Shown: positions 51,365 through 61,183 of the stretch, in pieces
How positions within the stretch are numbered: the stretch's first letter is position 1
Layout: every line of letters begins with the position of its first letter
DNA from: an uncultured Clostridia bacterium
GTDB lineage: Bacteria; Bacillota; Clostridia; Christensenellales; Borkfalkiaceae
Length of the DNA: 64,000 nt
NCBI GenBank assembly: GCA_947630705.1
Contig: CANRIK010000003.1
Location: 62,001 to 126,000 of the forward strand
Direction: 5' to 3'
The notes under the pieces: generated by a model
Seen by the model: only the letters and a program-made list of their open reading frames with translations
Database searches by the model: none
What the model was told of the DNA's origin: nothing
Program-made: the position numbers and the translations under genes

Positions 51365-52723
51365 TTATTTAAGGAAGCCCTTGTAGTTCTTCATCATAAG
51401 CTGACTTTCAAGCTGCTTGTCGAGTTCGAGCGAAACCGAAACGACGATCAGTATACCCGTTGTAGAGAATACCGAAAGAAGCGTGAGGTTGCTCATACCG
51501 AGATTCGCCAAAATCATGCTCAAAATCGAAGGTATGAATGCTACAAGCGAAAGGTATATCGCTCCGAAGAGCGTTATACGGTTGTTTATTTTTTTCAGAT
51601 ACATTGCGGTGGGCTTGCCGGGACGAATACCCTGAATGAAGCCGCCGTTCTGCTGAATTGTCTTGGACACGTCCTCCGGATTGAACTGCATCGACGCATA
51701 GAAGAACGAGAAAAGGAATATGAGAACACAGAGCGCAATCATGTATAAGAGCTGTCCGTACCACATGGGCGAGGCTCCGGAGAACCATATCTGTATTCCT
51801 TCGTTTGCTCCCGTATCCGGCCAGAACATCGAAATGAGCATCTGGGGGAAAGTTATTATGGCAAACGCGAAGATGAGAGGCATAACGCCCGAACCGGAAA
51901 TCCTTATGGGGATAACGGAGGACTGGCCGCCGTACATTCTTCTGCCCTTTACCTGTTTTGCATACTGCACCGGAATTCTTCTCTCGGAGAGGTCTACCGT
52001 GACAATCGCCGCAAATTCTATTACGGTAAGTATCACAAAGCCGAGAAGTTCCCAGAACCTTGCGGTGTTGCCGCTGAAACCCTCGACGAGGTTTGAAACT
52101 ATCGTGAGTCCGGCGGTGGAAAGTATGCCGATGAAAATTATGAGGGAGATGCCGTTGGAAATGCCGTATTCGGTTATTCTTTCGCCTATCCACATTACGA
52201 GCATTGCGCCCGCCGTGTAGACTACGGTGAGGAATATTCCGGCTATCCATGTGGCAGCCGTTTCGTTCATTGCGCTTCCGGGAATTACGCCGAAAATTTC
52301 AAGGCGCAGAGCGTCGCCGTTTACGCCGAAGTTGACTATAATTCCTATTGCCTGCGCAACCGCAAGCGCTATGGTTACGTAACGGGTTATCTGGGCTATC
52401 TTCTTTCTGCCCTCTTCACCCTGCTTCGAAAGACGCTCCAACGCCGGAATACCGACGGTGAGAAGCTGGATTATAATCGAAGCGTTGATGTAGGGGCTGA
52501 TGCCGAGCGCAAACAGAGTGGCGTTTTGAAGCGAGCCGCCGGTGATCGACGACAGAACGTTGAGAAAATCGTTGCCGCTTATCGCGCTGCTGAATTGCTC
52601 CGGATCGATACCCGGGACGGGTATGTAGCAACCCAGACGGAAGATGAGAAGAAGCAGGAGAGTTATCCATATCTTCTTCCTTATCTCCTTTACCTTAAAA
52701 CAATTTTTTATTGTTTCGAACAT
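51365..52723 (-). CDS. secY: Preprotein translocase subunit SecY
   Basis: 452 residues with ten membrane helices. IWITLLLLLIFRLGCYIPVPGID opens it, FALGISPYINASIIIQLLT is the plug/TM2 region, and FSFFYASMQFNPEDVSKTIQQ and the FIQGIRPGKPT segment follow. It is the channel of the Sec translocon. AAGAGGTCAG lies before the ATG; rplO lies upstream, the standard order. Confidence 0.98.
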   Translation of the reverse strand: MFETIKNCFKVKEIRKKIWITLLLLLIFRLGCYIPVPGIDPEQFSSAISGNDFLNVLSSITGGSLQNATLFALGISPYINASIIIQLLTVGIPALERLSKQGEEGRKKIAQITRYVTIALAVAQAIGIIVNFGVNGDALRLEIFGVIPGSAMNETAATWIAGIFLTVVYTAGAMLVMWIGERITEYGISNGISLIIFIGILSTAGLTIVSNLVEGFSGNTARFWELLGFVILTVIEFAAIVTVDLSERRIPVQYAKQVKGRRMYGGQSSVIPIRISGSGVMPLIFAFAIITFPQMLISMFWPDTGANEGIQIWFSGASPMWYGQLLYMIALCVLIFLFSFFYASMQFNPEDVSKTIQQNGGFIQGIRPGKPTAMYLKKINNRITLFGAIYLSLVAFIPSILSMILANLGMSNLTLLSVFSTTGILIVVSVSLELDKQLESQLMMKNYKGFLK

Positions 52724-52759
52724 TGCTGACCTCTTTCCGCCCGAACGGGCGAGAAATTT

Positions 52760-53209
52760 TTATTCTGAAACCTCTGCACTGCCGCCGGCTTTTTCGATGG
52801 CGGCCTTGGCGCTCTCGGAGAATTTAGCCGCTTTTACGGTCAACGCGACTTTGAGTTCGCCGTTGCCGAGAACTTTGAGTCCTACGGAATTCTTTACTTC
52901 CTTTGCAAGCGAATGTGCCGCTACATACCCGAAGTCAACTACCGTGCCGGCCGGCAAATCGGCAAGCTGGCCGAGATTGACTATCGTGTAGTTCTTTGCC
53001 CACTTGTTGTGGAAGCCGCGCTTGGGAACGCGTCTGTGCATAGGCATCTGGCCGCCCTCGAAACCGGGACGTACGCCGCCGCCCGAACGCGCCCATTGAC
53101 CTTTATGGCCCTTGCCGGAGGTTTTGCCCAATCCGGAACCTATGCCTCTGCCGAGTCTCTTTGCGGAGGTTCTTGAACCCTCTGCGGGCTGTAATGTGTC
53201 TATTCTCAT
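52760..53209 (-). CDS. rplO: 50S ribosomal protein L15
   Basis: 149 residues: SRTSAKRLGRGIGSGLGKTSGKGHKGQ-type glycine-rich start, then FEGGQMPMHRRVPKRGF. It binds 23S rRNA late in assembly. GGAGGAGTAA lies before the ATG. Confidence 0.98.
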   Translation of the reverse strand: MRIDTLQPAEGSRTSAKRLGRGIGSGLGKTSGKGHKGQWARSGGGVRPGFEGGQMPMHRRVPKRGFHNKWAKNYTIVNLGQLADLPAGTVVDFGYVAAHSLAKEVKNSVGLKVLGNGELKVALTVKAAKFSESAKAAIEKAGGSAEVSE

Positions 53210-53212
53210 TGC

Positions 53213-53392
53213 TTACTCCTCCACTTTTTCGACTTTAAGAAGGTACGAAATCTTGTTTATCTGCCCGAGATTGGCGGGAGTTTCTTCAAGGATCTTGTAC
53301 TGTCTGATCTTCTTTAATCCGAGCGCTTCGACGGTGGCCTTTACGGTCTTAACTTCATTCGAAGGGCTCTTTACCAACGTTACTTTTATCAT
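53213..53392 (-). CDS. rpmD: 50S ribosomal protein L30
   Basis: 59 residues starting MIKVTLVKSPSNEVKTVKAT, then GLKKIRQYKILEETPANLGQ and a lysine-glutamate end. Size and order (between rplO and rpsE) are those of L30. GGGAGGCAG lies before the ATG. Confidence 0.95.
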   Translation of the reverse strand: MIKVTLVKSPSNEVKTVKATVEALGLKKIRQYKILEETPANLGQINKISYLLKVEKVEE

Positions 53393-53404
53393 TTTCTGCC
53401 TCCC

Positions 53405-53941
53405 TTACGCGTTGACCTCTTCCACCGTCTTACCGCGTGCCGCGGCAACTTCTTCGGGAGACTTCAAATCAACGAGTCCCTGAATGGCCGCCTTTACGCA
53501 GTTGATGGGATTGGAAGTGCCGTGGGATTTGGTTCTGACGTCCTTAACTCCGGCGGCCTCCATTACGGCACGCACCGGACCGCCGGCTATAACGCCGGTA
53601 CCTTCGGCTGCCGGCATCATAAGTACGGAGCCTCTGCCGAATACGCCGAGCACGGTATGAGGGATAGACGTGCCTTGTAGACTGACTTTCTTCATGTTCT
53701 TCTTGGCTTGGGCGTTGGCCTTTTCGATTGCCTCGGGAACTTCCTTGCTCTTGCCCATTCCGTATCCTACCGAGCCCTTGCCGTCGCCGACGACAACGAG
53801 CGCGGCAAAGCGCATATTTCTGCCGCCCTTGACCGTCTTTGTTACGCGGTTGACCTGAATGAGCTTCTTGATGAGCCCGTCGTCTTCTTGCTGTCTTCTC
53901 CTCTGGTCTCTTCTTGCCGGTCTTTCTTTCTTTTCTTCCAT
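53405..53941 (-). CDS. rpsE: 30S ribosomal protein S5
   Basis: 178 residues from the ATG at 53941 (AAGGAGCG upstream); a longer frame runs back into rplR and is rejected. [12 protein letters not shown] appears as [25 protein letters not shown], then [14 protein letters not shown] and the C-terminal [16 protein letters not shown] basic N-terminal extension of about 20 residues ([15 protein letters not shown]) precedes the core. It helps set decoding accuracy. Confidence 0.97.
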   Translation of the reverse strand: MEEKKERPARRDQRRRQQEDDGLIKKLIQVNRVTKTVKGGRNMRFAALVVVGDGKGSVGYGMGKSKEVPEAIEKANAQAKKNMKKVSLQGTSIPHTVLGVFGRGSVLMMPAAEGTGVIAGGPVRAVMEAAGVKDVRTKSHGTSNPINCVKAAIQGLVDLKSPEEVAAARGKTVEEVNA

Positions 53942-53951
53942 AATACGCTCC

Positions 53952-54320
53952 TTATAATTTGAGTCCGGCTTCCCTTGCGCCGTCTGCAACCGCCTGTACG
54001 CGTCCCGTATAGAGGTAGCCGCCTCTGTCGAATACAACCGTCTCTATTTTGAGAGCGACAGCTTTTTCGCCAGCTATTTTACCGACAACTTTGGCTGCGT
54101 CGGTCTTGTTGAGACCGGCAATCTTTGCCTTTACGTCCTTTTCCATAGTGGACGCGGAACAGAGCGTCACGCCCTTTACGTCGTCTATTACCTGAACGTA
54201 AATATGGTTGAGGCTGCGGAATACGCTCATTCTGGGAGTTTCCGCCGTGCCGCTGACCTTTTTGCGTACGCGTGTATGTCTGCGGAGCCTTTCCTGATTT
54301 TTATCTATCTTCTTAATCAT
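53952..54320 (-). CDS. rplR: 50S ribosomal protein L18
   Basis: 122 residues: [26 protein letters not shown] and the C-terminal [24 protein letters not shown]. It binds 5S rRNA with L5. AAGGAG lies before the ATG. Confidence 0.98.
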   Translation of the reverse strand: MIKKIDKNQERLRRHTRVRKKVSGTAETPRMSVFRSLNHIYVQVIDDVKGVTLCSASTMEKDVKAKIAGLNKTDAAKVVGKIAGEKAVALKIETVVFDRGGYLYTGRVQAVADGAREAGLKL

Positions 54321-54385
54321 AATTTCTCCTTATTAGGCAACAAACCTTGCGGTTTTTTGTATCCCATTGAAATTTTCACGGGATA

Positions 54386-54934
54386 TTACTTCTTGCCCTT
54401 GCCTCCCGTCTTGCCTTCCTTGCGCTCGATTACTTCGCCCTTATAGGCTATGCCGTAACCGTGATAGGGCTCGGGAATTCTGACTTTACGGATATTCGCC
54501 GCAGTCTGTCCGACAACGACTTTATCTATACCGGATACCGTAATCTCCTTGTCGCTGGGGCATGCAAAAGTGATTCCGGCCGGCTCCGTAAACTCGATCG
54601 GATGGGAAAATCCCACGTTCAGAACGAGCTTGTTGCCGCTCTTGGAAACTTTCCAGCCTACGCCGTTGACGTTGAGGCTGATGGTGTAGCCCTCGGTCAC
54701 TCCCACAACCATGTTGTGAAGGAGCGCGCGATAGAGTCCGTGCTTTGCGTTTGTGCCTTCGGCGTCGCCGGTGGTGAGTACGTGCGCAGACGCGCCCTCG
54801 ACTTTGATATCGATATCGCCTGTCACTTTCTGGGTGAGGGTGCCCTTGGAACCTTTGACCGTAAGAAGTCCGTTTTCAAACGTGACCGTTACGCCGGCGG
54901 GCAGTGTTACGGGTAATTTACCTATTCTTGACAT
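54386..54934 (-). CDS. rplF: 50S ribosomal protein L6
   Basis: 182 residues: MSRIGKLPVTLPAGVTV, TEGYTISLNVNGVGWKVSKSGN and the C-terminal RIPEPYHGYGIAYKGEVIERKEGKTG. It lies near the sarcin-ricin loop. AAGGAGGTAA lies before the ATG. Confidence 0.98.
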   Translation of the reverse strand: MSRIGKLPVTLPAGVTVTFENGLLTVKGSKGTLTQKVTGDIDIKVEGASAHVLTTGDAEGTNAKHGLYRALLHNMVVGVTEGYTISLNVNGVGWKVSKSGNKLVLNVGFSHPIEFTEPAGITFACPSDKEITVSGIDKVVVGQTAANIRKVRIPEPYHGYGIAYKGEVIERKEGKTGGKGKK

Positions 54935-54948
54935 ATTAAATTACCTCC

Positions 54949-55341
54949 TTACCAGATGTAGCAGAGCACTTCGCCGCCTACGTTTGCGGCCTTTGCCTGC
55001 TTGTCGGTCATTATACCCTTGTTGGTGGAGAGAACAGCCACTCCCAGACCGTCCATAACCTTGGGCATATTTTCAACGCCGGCATAGGTGCGGAGTCCGG
55101 GCTTGGATACTCTCTTCAAGCCGTTTATAACGTTCTGCTTTTTACCTATATATTTAAGGGTGATAATCAGTTTGCCGTTGTATCCGTCCTCGGCCACTTT
55201 TACGTCGGAGACGTAGCCTTCCGAGAGCATGATATCGGCAATAGCCTTCTTCATATTGGATGAGGGAATCTCAACCGTTTCCTTATTTGCGCTTATGGCA
55301 TTTCTCACACGAGTGAGCATATCTGCGATAGGATCTGTCAT
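54949..55341 (-). CDS. rpsH: 30S ribosomal protein S8
   Basis: 130 residues from the ATG at 55341, giving the family start [14 protein letters not shown]; seven codons earlier no ribosome binding site exists. The end [31 protein letters not shown] is standard. S8 is a central 16S binder and, in E. coli, the repressor of the spc operon. Confidence 0.98.
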   Translation of the reverse strand: MTDPIADMLTRVRNAISANKETVEIPSSNMKKAIADIMLSEGYVSDVKVAEDGYNGKLIITLKYIGKKQNVINGLKRVSKPGLRTYAGVENMPKVMDGLGVAVLSTNKGIMTDKQAKAANVGGEVLCYIW

Positions 55342-55355
55342 TTCAATTCTCCTCC

Positions 55356-55541
55356 TTACCAACTCGATTTTTTAACGCCGGGAATCTGTCCCTTGTAAGC
55401 GAGGTTTCTGAAACATATACGGCATACTCCGTACTTGCGCAGAACCGCGTGAGGTCTGCCGCAGACAGAGCAACGCGTGTATTCGCGCGTGGAATACTTC
55501 TGGGGCTTCTGCTGTTTGTTTATCATCGATTTTTTTGCCAT
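55356..55541 (-). CDS. rpsN: 30S ribosomal protein S14, type Z
   Basis: 61 residues with two CxxC pairs ([13 protein letters not shown]), the zinc-binding short form: [21 protein letters not shown], ending [22 protein letters not shown] lies before the ATG. No long zinc-free S14 is in the window. Confidence 0.98.
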   Translation of the reverse strand: MAKKSMINKQQKPQKYSTREYTRCSVCGRPHAVLRKYGVCRICFRNLAYKGQIPGVKKSSW

Positions 55542-55551
55542 ATATATCTCC

Positions 55552-56139
55552 TTACTTCTTGAAGGGCATTCCCAGCGCCCTTAAAAGTTCTCTCGCTTCT
55601 TCGTCGCTCTTTGCCGTTGTTACTATGCAGATATCCATGCCCCTTATTTTTTCAACCTGATCGTATTGAATTTCGGGGAAGATAAGCTGTTCTTTTACGC
55701 CCATGCAGTAGTTGCCTTTGCCGTCGAAACTCTCGGAAGGCACGCCTCTGAAATCGCGCACTCTGGGAAGAGCTATGGAAATGAATTTATCGTAGAAATC
55801 GTACATCATTCTGCCGCGCAGCGTAACCTTCAAGCCGATGGTCATGCCTTCGCGCACTTTGAAGTTCGCAACCGATTTCTTTGCCTTTGTGAGTATGGGC
55901 TGTTGTCCGGTTATCTGCTTCAATTCGTTCTGCGCGATCTGAATGGATTTCGCGTTGTCCTTTATATCGCCGAGACCCGAACTTATGACTATTTTCACAA
56001 GTTTGGGAACTTCCATGGGATTCTTGTAACCGAATTTGTTTTCGAGATAGGGCACGACTTCCTTTTCGTACTGTTCCTGAACTCTCGACTTGTAAACCTT
56101 TGCGGGCTTTTCCGCCGCAGTCTTTTTAGTAGTAGCCAT
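55552..56139 (-). CDS. rplE: 50S ribosomal protein L5
   Basis: 195 residues. The core starts at about residue 18 ([15 protein letters not shown]), so there is an Ala/Lys-rich N-terminal extension. [23 protein letters not shown] and [20 protein letters not shown] follow. It binds 5S rRNA and P-site tRNA. AGGAGGCG lies before the ATG. Confidence 0.98.
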   Translation of the reverse strand: MATTKKTAAEKPAKVYKSRVQEQYEKEVVPYLENKFGYKNPMEVPKLVKIVISSGLGDIKDNAKSIQIAQNELKQITGQQPILTKAKKSVANFKVREGMTIGLKVTLRGRMMYDFYDKFISIALPRVRDFRGVPSESFDGKGNYCMGVKEQLIFPEIQYDQVEKIRGMDICIVTTAKSDEEARELLRALGMPFKK

Positions 56140-56150
56140 CGCGCGCCTCC

Positions 56151-56576
56151 TTATTCGGTTACGCCGCTTTCGGTTTCAGCGGTCTCTTCTTTTTTAGCAC
56201 GCTTTCTGACGCGCTTTTTGGGCTCTTCCTTCTTGGCCGCTTTCGCCGCCGCCTTGGATACGTAGCCCTTGTCGAGCACAGCTCCGCACTTGCCGCATAC
56301 GCGTACTTTCTTGCCTTCGACTATGCTGTGCTTTACCCTTATCGCCTTTCCGCACGCGGCGCACACAACCATTACGTTGCTTGCGTCGATGGGAGCCGGC
56401 ATTTCCACTATTTGAGATACCTCGTTGGCTTTTCTCGCCTTCTTGGATTTCTTGTGAAGGTTTACGCCTTCGACTACCACCGTGCCTTTCTTGGGAGAAG
56501 TGGCTATTACGTTGCCCTGCTTGCCGGCATACTTTCCGGTGATAACCAAAACATTATCATTCAATTTTACGTTCAT
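56151..56576 (-). CDS. rplX: 50S ribosomal protein L24 with zinc-ribbon-like cysteines and a basic/acidic tail
   Basis: 141 residues from the ATG at 56576 (AAAGGAG upstream), against about 100-105 typical. The KOW start is [20 protein letters not shown], then [10 protein letters not shown]. Cysteines 72, 75, 94 and 97 form two CxxC pairs (VCAACGK, VCGKCGA), possibly a zinc site. After residue 103 comes a Lys/Ala/Glu-rich tail of about 38 residues ending in acidic residues. L24 initiates 50S assembly. Confidence 0.96.
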   Translation of the reverse strand: MNVKLNDNVLVITGKYAGKQGNVIATSPKKGTVVVEGVNLHKKSKKARKANEVSQIVEMPAPIDASNVMVVCAACGKAIRVKHSIVEGKKVRVCGKCGAVLDKGYVSKAAAKAAKKEEPKKRVRKRAKKEETAETESGVTE

Positions 56577-56592
56577 TGCTATTCTCCTTTGA

Positions 56593-56961
56593 TTACAGCA
56601 CTTCGGGGGCAAGCGATATTATCTTCATATAGTTCTTTTCACGAAGCTCTCTTGCTATCGGTCCGAAGATACGCGTGCCGCGAGGTTCCTTGTTTGCGTT
56701 TATTATGACCGCGGCGTTGTCGTCGAACGTGATATGCGTTCCGTCGTCGCGTCTGATGCCCTTGGAGCTGCGCACGATTACGGCCTTTACCACTTCGCCT
56801 TTTTTAACCGCGCCGCCGGGAGCGGCAGTCTTGACGGAGCATACTATTACGTCGCCGATATTGGCATACTTACGCCCCGAGCCGCCGAGCACCTTTATGC
56901 ACATGAGCTCCTTTGCGCCGCTGTTATCCGCGGCTTTGAGCCTTGTTTGAGGTTGTATCAT
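56593..56961 (-). CDS. rplN: 50S ribosomal protein L14
   Basis: 122 residues: [28 protein letters not shown] and the central [29 protein letters not shown]. The end is [16 protein letters not shown] 190-base gap with a strong RNA fold separates it from rpsQ, where normally only a few bases lie. Confidence 0.98.
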   Translation of the reverse strand: MIQPQTRLKAADNSGAKELMCIKVLGGSGRKYANIGDVIVCSVKTAAPGGAVKKGEVVKAVIVRSSKGIRRDDGTHITFDDNAAVIINANKEPRGTRIFGPIARELREKNYMKIISLAPEVL

Positions 56962-56993
56962 AAATCTGACTCCTTTTTGATTTGAAACTTACA

Positions 56994-57076
56994 ACATGTT
57001 TGCAGAGGATTGCTCCCTGCGCACATAAGCGAGGTGAGTTGCCACGCTCTCCTTTGCGCAAGAAAAGCAATCATGT
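56994..57076 (-). promoter_or_regulatory. Structured RNA element between rpsQ and rplN
   Basis: On the minus strand, nested pairings occur: ACAT/ATGT (ends), GATTGCT/AGCAATC (7 bp), TGCGCA/TGCGCA (6 bp), then AGCG/CGCT inside. The strands of the internal loops are unequal, as in protein-binding RNA. It lies in the spacer at the S10/spc boundary. It may be an autoregulatory site or a processing site; no family was recognised. Confidence 0.55.
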
Positions 57077-57151
57077 CACGCCTTCCGCAAAATCGTAATT
57101 AACATTGTAATCACAGCGGAAGTTATGCGCGGAAAACTCCGCGAAAACAGC

Positions 57152-57412
57152 TTATTTGGCCTTTTCGATAATCTCCGCTACGCGCCAATTCTTGTTTTTA
57201 GACAGCTTGCGCGTCTCGACTATTCTGACCGTGTCGCCTTCGCCGCACTCGTTTTTCTCGTCGTGCGCCTTGAAGCGCGTGGTCTTGGTTATCGTCTTTT
57301 TATAGAGGGGGTGCTTGGATTTTTCGGTAACCGCCACGACTACCGTTTTATCCATTTTGTCGGATACGACTATGCCCACTCTTTCCTTTCTTAAAGTTGT
57401 CCTTTCTTCCAT
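57152..57412 (-). CDS. rpsQ: 30S ribosomal protein S17
   Basis: 86 residues: [32 protein letters not shown], then [24 protein letters not shown]. An early 16S binder. AAAAGGAG lies before the ATG. Confidence 0.98.
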   Translation of the reverse strand: MEERTTLRKERVGIVVSDKMDKTVVVAVTEKSKHPLYKKTITKTTRFKAHDEKNECGEGDTVRIVETRKLSKNKNWRVAEIIEKAK

Positions 57413-57424
57413 TTCCTGCTCCTT

Positions 57425-57628
57425 TTACGCCTTTAACTGCCTTTCACGGATTACCGTATTCACCCTTGCGATATCCTTTTTCACAAGATTTATCGACATG
57501 GGGTTTTCAAGCTGTCCGCTCGCATGGCGGAAGCGCAGATTGAAGAGTTCGGTTTTGAGTTCGCGCAGCTTATTATCAAGTTCCGCGTCGGTTAAATTGA
57601 CTATTTCCTTAACCTTCATTTGCTTCAC
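57425..57628 (-). CDS. rpmC: 50S ribosomal protein L29
   Basis: 67 residues, all helical: [26 protein letters not shown] and [16 protein letters not shown]. It sits near the exit tunnel. It starts 20 bases inside the end of rplP. Confidence 0.98.
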   Translation of the reverse strand: MKQMKVKEIVNLTDAELDNKLRELKTELFNLRFRHASGQLENPMSINLVKKDIARVNTVIRERQLKA

Positions 57629-58043
57629 CGCCTTCCTGTTCTTTCACTATGAACTTGCATTTTACGGGCAGTTTGTGGCTCGCAAGCCTCATTGCTTCCC
57701 TTGCAACGTCCTCTGTGACGCCGGCCATTTCGAACATTACTCTGCCGGGCTTAACCGTTGCCACCCAATACTCTACGGAGCCTTTGCCCGAGCCCATACG
57801 GGCTTCGGCCGGATGACGGGTTATAGGTTTGTGGGGGAATATATCTATCCAGACCTGTCCGCCGCGCTTTATGAATCTGGTCATTGCTATACGCGCCGCC
57901 TCTATCTGGTTGGATTTTATCCAGCCGCACTCCTCCGCAACAAGTCCGTACTCGCCGTACGCTATCTTGTTGCCCTTTTGCGCCGAACCGTGCAACTTGC
58001 CGCGGTGCTGCTTTCTTCTTTTAACTCTCTTGGGGATTAACAT
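57609..58043 (-). CDS. rplP: 50S ribosomal protein L16
   Basis: 144 residues: [35 protein letters not shown] as [44 protein letters not shown]. It binds A-site tRNA. The start immediately follows rpsC. Confidence 0.98.
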   Translation of the reverse strand: MLIPKRVKRRKQHRGKLHGSAQKGNKIAYGEYGLVAEECGWIKSNQIEAARIAMTRFIKRGGQVWIDIFPHKPITRHPAEARMGSGKGSVEYWVATVKPGRVMFEMAGVTEDVAREAMRLASHKLPVKCKFIVKEQEGGEANEG

Positions 58044-58044
58044 T

Positions 58045-58713
58045 TTAATCTTCGCCTCCCTCGGATATTATAAGTTTTCTGTTTTCGAGCACTTCACCCT
58101 TGTATATCCAGCACTTTACGCCGAGCACGCCGAAAGTGGTGTGCGCTTCGGCAAATCCGTAATCTATGTCGGCACGGAGTGTTTGAAGGGGTATGGAGCC
58201 CTCGTGATAGCTCTCGGTGCCGGCGATCTCTCTGCCGTCGAGTCTGCCGCCGACCGTTATCTTGACGCCCTTGACGCCCGACTTCGCAACCTTTGCTATC
58301 TGCTGTTTTACGGCTCTCCTATAAGATACGCGCTTTTCAAGCTGGGCGGCTACCGCCTCCGCAACGAGTTGAGCGTCCTGATCGATCTTGTCGATCTTCC
58401 TTACGTTTATTATTATCACTTTGCCCTTGGTGAGCTTCGCAAGATCTTTCTTGATGACTTCCACTTCGGAACCGGCCTTGCCTATCAGCACGCCCGGGCG
58501 TCCCGTGTAGATGCCTATCTCTATCTTGTTTGCCGCGCGGACGATGGTGATTTTGCTTATCGCCGCTTCATAATACTTTTTCTTTAAGAAGGTGCGGATC
58601 TCATTGTCCTCTTTGAGGTGCGCGGGGAACGTCTTCTTGTCTGCGTACCACTGCGTATCCCATGAGGAAATTATTCCGACTCTCAAACCGTGAGGATTAA
58701 CTTTTTGTCCCAT
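58045..58713 (-). CDS. rpsC: 30S ribosomal protein S3
   Basis: 222 residues: [15 protein letters not shown], the KH domain [20 protein letters not shown], and [15 protein letters not shown]. It lines the mRNA entry. AAGGAGATA lies before the ATG. Confidence 0.98.
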   Translation of the reverse strand: MGQKVNPHGLRVGIISSWDTQWYADKKTFPAHLKEDNEIRTFLKKKYYEAAISKITIVRAANKIEIGIYTGRPGVLIGKAGSEVEVIKKDLAKLTKGKVIIINVRKIDKIDQDAQLVAEAVAAQLEKRVSYRRAVKQQIAKVAKSGVKGVKITVGGRLDGREIAGTESYHEGSIPLQTLRADIDYGFAEAHTTFGVLGVKCWIYKGEVLENRKLIISEGGED

Positions 58714-58723
58714 ATCTATCTCC

Positions 58724-59113
58724 TTAAACCTTCTTTGCGTCGAGTATTACAGTCACGTGGCTGGTTCTCTTCAAAATCGCATGTCCGCGTCCCTTGGATA
58801 CGGGCTGCATTCTTTTGAGGTGAGGGCCGCCGTCGGCGAACGCCTCTGCTACTATCAAGTCGTTCCTGTCCATTCCGTTATTGTGCTCCGCATTCGCAGC
58901 CGCAGAAAGCAAAACCTTTTTCACTTCCTCGCTGCCGCCCTTTGTACAATAGGTGAGAATGGCTTCGGCTTCCTCTACCGACTTGCCACGTATAAGGGCG
59001 AGCACGGTTCTTATTTTGTAGGGGGAAATTCTCAGATATTTCGCCGTTGCGTAAGGACGCTTATCTTTACTCTCGGCAATTTTCTGCGTTTTCTTATTCA
59101 TATTGCTTGCCAT
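58724..59113 (-). CDS. rplV: 50S ribosomal protein L22
   Basis: 129 residues. The core begins about residue 20 (ATAKYLRISPYKIRTVLALIRGK) after a charged N-terminal extension. The loop that reaches into the exit tunnel is GPHLKRMQPVSKGRGHAILKRTSH. AAGGAGTG lies before the ATG. Confidence 0.98.
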   Translation of the reverse strand: MASNMNKKTQKIAESKDKRPYATAKYLRISPYKIRTVLALIRGKSVEEAEAILTYCTKGGSEEVKKVLLSAAANAEHNNGMDRNDLIVAEAFADGGPHLKRMQPVSKGRGHAILKRTSHVTVILDAKKV

Positions 59114-59123
59114 GGTTCACTCC

Positions 59124-59399
59124 TTACTTCTTGGCGGCGGTCTTTGCCGCATGTCCCTTGAACGTTCTCGTGGGAGCAAACTCGCCGAGCTTGCAGCCCA
59201 CCATATCCTCCGTAATATATACGGGAACGTGCTTTCTGCCGTCGTAAACGGCTATCGTGTGTCCTACCATCTGGGGGAATATCGTTGTCGCGCGAGACCA
59301 CGTCTTTATAACTTTCTTCTCGCCGGCAGCGTTCATCGCCTCTATTCTTGCCATAAGTCTGGCTTCGGCATAAGGTCCTTTTTTAACGCTTCTTGACAT
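59124..59399 (-). CDS. rpsS: 30S ribosomal protein S19
   Basis: 91 residues: [51 protein letters not shown] and [12 protein letters not shown]. It is the RimM partner in head assembly. AAGGAGG lies before the ATG. Confidence 0.98.
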   Translation of the reverse strand: MSRSVKKGPYAEARLMARIEAMNAAGEKKVIKTWSRATTIFPQMVGHTIAVYDGRKHVPVYITEDMVGCKLGEFAPTRTFKGHAAKTAAKK

Positions 59400-59412
59400 T
59401 GTGTATTCCTCC

Positions 59413-60240
59413 TTAATTGATTCTCTTCAAAATAAACTTGGAAGTAGGATTCTTCTTCTTTCTCGTCTTGTAACCGAGAGCCGGTTTGCCCCAAGGCGTC
59501 ATAGGTCCGGCATGACCGACGGGGCTCTTGCCCTCGCCGCCGCCGTGAGGGTGGTCGTTGGGGTTCATTACCGAGCCGCGGACGGTGGGACGGATACCCA
59601 GATAACGGGTTTTGCCGGCCTTGCCCACGCGGATTATTTCGTGTTCGAGATTGCCTACCTGACCTACCGTGGCCTTGCAGGTTATGGGAACGAGCCTCAT
59701 CTCGCCCGAAGGCATGCGGAGCGTTGCGTACGCCCCCTCTTTCGCCATTATCTGGGCGGATATTCCGGCCGCTCTCGCAATCTGCGCGCCCCTGCCGGGT
59801 TTGAGCTCTATCGCGTGAACTACCGTGCCCACGGGAATTTCCGAAAGGGGAAGTGCGTTGCCGGCTTTGATGTCCGCGCCGGAGCCCGAAACGATTTTAT
59901 CGCCGACGTTGAGTCCTACGGGTGCGAGAATGTACTTCTTTTCGCCGTCTGCATACGCAACCAAAGCGATATTCGCGGAACGGTTGGGATCGTATTCGAT
60001 ACTCTTTACTGTTGCCACGATTCCGTCTTTATTGCGCTTGAAATCGATAATTCTGTATTTTATTTTGTTTCCGCCGCCTATATGACGTACGGTTATTTTA
60101 CCCTGATTGTTTCTGCCGCCGGTCTTGCGCTTGTCGTGCAACAAGCTCCTCTCGGGCTTGGTGCTCGTGATTTCGGTGTACGCGCTTACCGTCATAAAAC
60201 GACGCGCGGCAGACGTGGGTCTGTACCTTTTAATTGCCAT
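59413..60240 (-). CDS. rplB: 50S ribosomal protein L2
   Basis: 275 residues from the ATG at 60240 (AAGGAGG 7 bases upstream); a GTG two codons earlier is also open. [15 protein letters not shown] opens it, [19 protein letters not shown] follows, and the C-terminal block [21 protein letters not shown] carries the conserved histidines near the peptidyl transferase centre. Confidence 0.98.
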   Translation of the reverse strand: MAIKRYRPTSAARRFMTVSAYTEITSTKPERSLLHDKRKTGGRNNQGKITVRHIGGGNKIKYRIIDFKRNKDGIVATVKSIEYDPNRSANIALVAYADGEKKYILAPVGLNVGDKIVSGSGADIKAGNALPLSEIPVGTVVHAIELKPGRGAQIARAAGISAQIMAKEGAYATLRMPSGEMRLVPITCKATVGQVGNLEHEIIRVGKAGKTRYLGIRPTVRGSVMNPNDHPHGGGEGKSPVGHAGPMTPWGKPALGYKTRKKKNPTSKFILKRIN

Positions 60241-60252
60241 TTTCACTCCTCC

Positions 60253-60543
60253 TTACGATAACGAGTTGAAGAACTCAATCGCCTTGGAGTCAGCTTTGAG
60301 CTGGACGACTGCCTTCTTGTAATCGGGGGTGTAGCCCTCGTATTTTCCCATTCTCTTCTTCTTGCCCTTGCAGTTTACGGTGTTTACGCTCTCAACGCTT
60401 ACGCCGAACAGCTTTTCGACAGCCGCCTTTATCTGCTTTTTGTCGGCAGACTTCTTTACTATGAAAGAATACTTCTTGTCGGCTATCCCGTCGTAACCTT
60501 TTTCGGTCAAAAGGGGCTTCAATATGATATCTTCGGCAAACAT
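60253..60543 (-). CDS. rplW: 50S ribosomal protein L23
   Basis: 96 residues: DIILKPLLTEKGYDGIADKKYSFIV, NKIQIKAAVEKLF-type helix (KKQIKAAVEKLFGVSVESVNT). It is the docking site for SRP and trigger factor. The start shares one base with the rplD stop. Confidence 0.98.
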   Translation of the reverse strand: MFAEDIILKPLLTEKGYDGIADKKYSFIVKKSADKKQIKAAVEKLFGVSVESVNTVNCKGKKKRMGKYEGYTPDYKKAVVQLKADSKAIEFFNSLS

Positions 60544-61169
60544 TATTCTCCGTAGACCTCCTCGATTTTTTCAACCGCCGCCTTGGTCAGAACGACCTTC
60601 GCGTTGGCTACCACTTCGTAAGTGGATATCTGCGCTACGGGCAGAGTGGAGAGCTTTTCGACGTTTCTTGCGGCGAGGATAACCTTTTCGTCGGCGTTGT
60701 CCATTACGACAACCGCGCTCTTGTTGAGGTTCAGCGCCTTCTTGAACGCCTCCATCTCCTTCGTCTTGCCCTCTTTCACTTCAAGACTTTCGACTACGAC
60801 AAGCTCGCCGTCGGCAACCTTTTTGGAAAGCGCGGATATGAGCGCGGCTATCTTCGCCTTCTTGTTCATATCTTTGGAATAATCGCGGCTCTTGGGGGCG
60901 AATACCACGCCGCCCTTCGTCCACTGGGGAGCCCTTATGGAACCCTGACGCGCGTTACCTGTGCCCTTCTGCCTCCACGGCTTTCTGCCGCCGCCGCGGA
61001 CTTCCGTACGGGTAAGAGTGGATTTCGTACCCTGTCTTTCGTTTGCAAGGCGAGTTACGACAGCCTGATGAATGAGCGCTTCGTTGTACTCCGCGCCGAA
61101 AACCTTTTCGGAAAGACTCATCTCTCCGGCTTCGGTGCCGTCCATTTTATATACTTTGATATTAGGCAT
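60543..61169 (-). CDS. rplD: 50S ribosomal protein L4
   Basis: 208 residues: the exit-tunnel loop TRTEVRGGGRKPWRQKGTGNARQGSIRAPQW-type block (positions about 55-85) is intact. L4 represses the S10 operon in E. coli by binding its leader, and an attenuator-like leader is present upstream of rpsJ here. AAGGAGG lies before the ATG. Confidence 0.98.
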   Translation of the reverse strand: MPNIKVYKMDGTEAGEMSLSEKVFGAEYNEALIHQAVVTRLANERQGTKSTLTRTEVRGGGRKPWRQKGTGNARQGSIRAPQWTKGGVVFAPKSRDYSKDMNKKAKIAALISALSKKVADGELVVVESLEVKEGKTKEMEAFKKALNLNKSAVVVMDNADEKVILAARNVEKLSTLPVAQISTYEVVANAKVVLTKAAVEKIEEVYGE

Positions 61170-61183
61170 CTGTCTTGTCCTCC

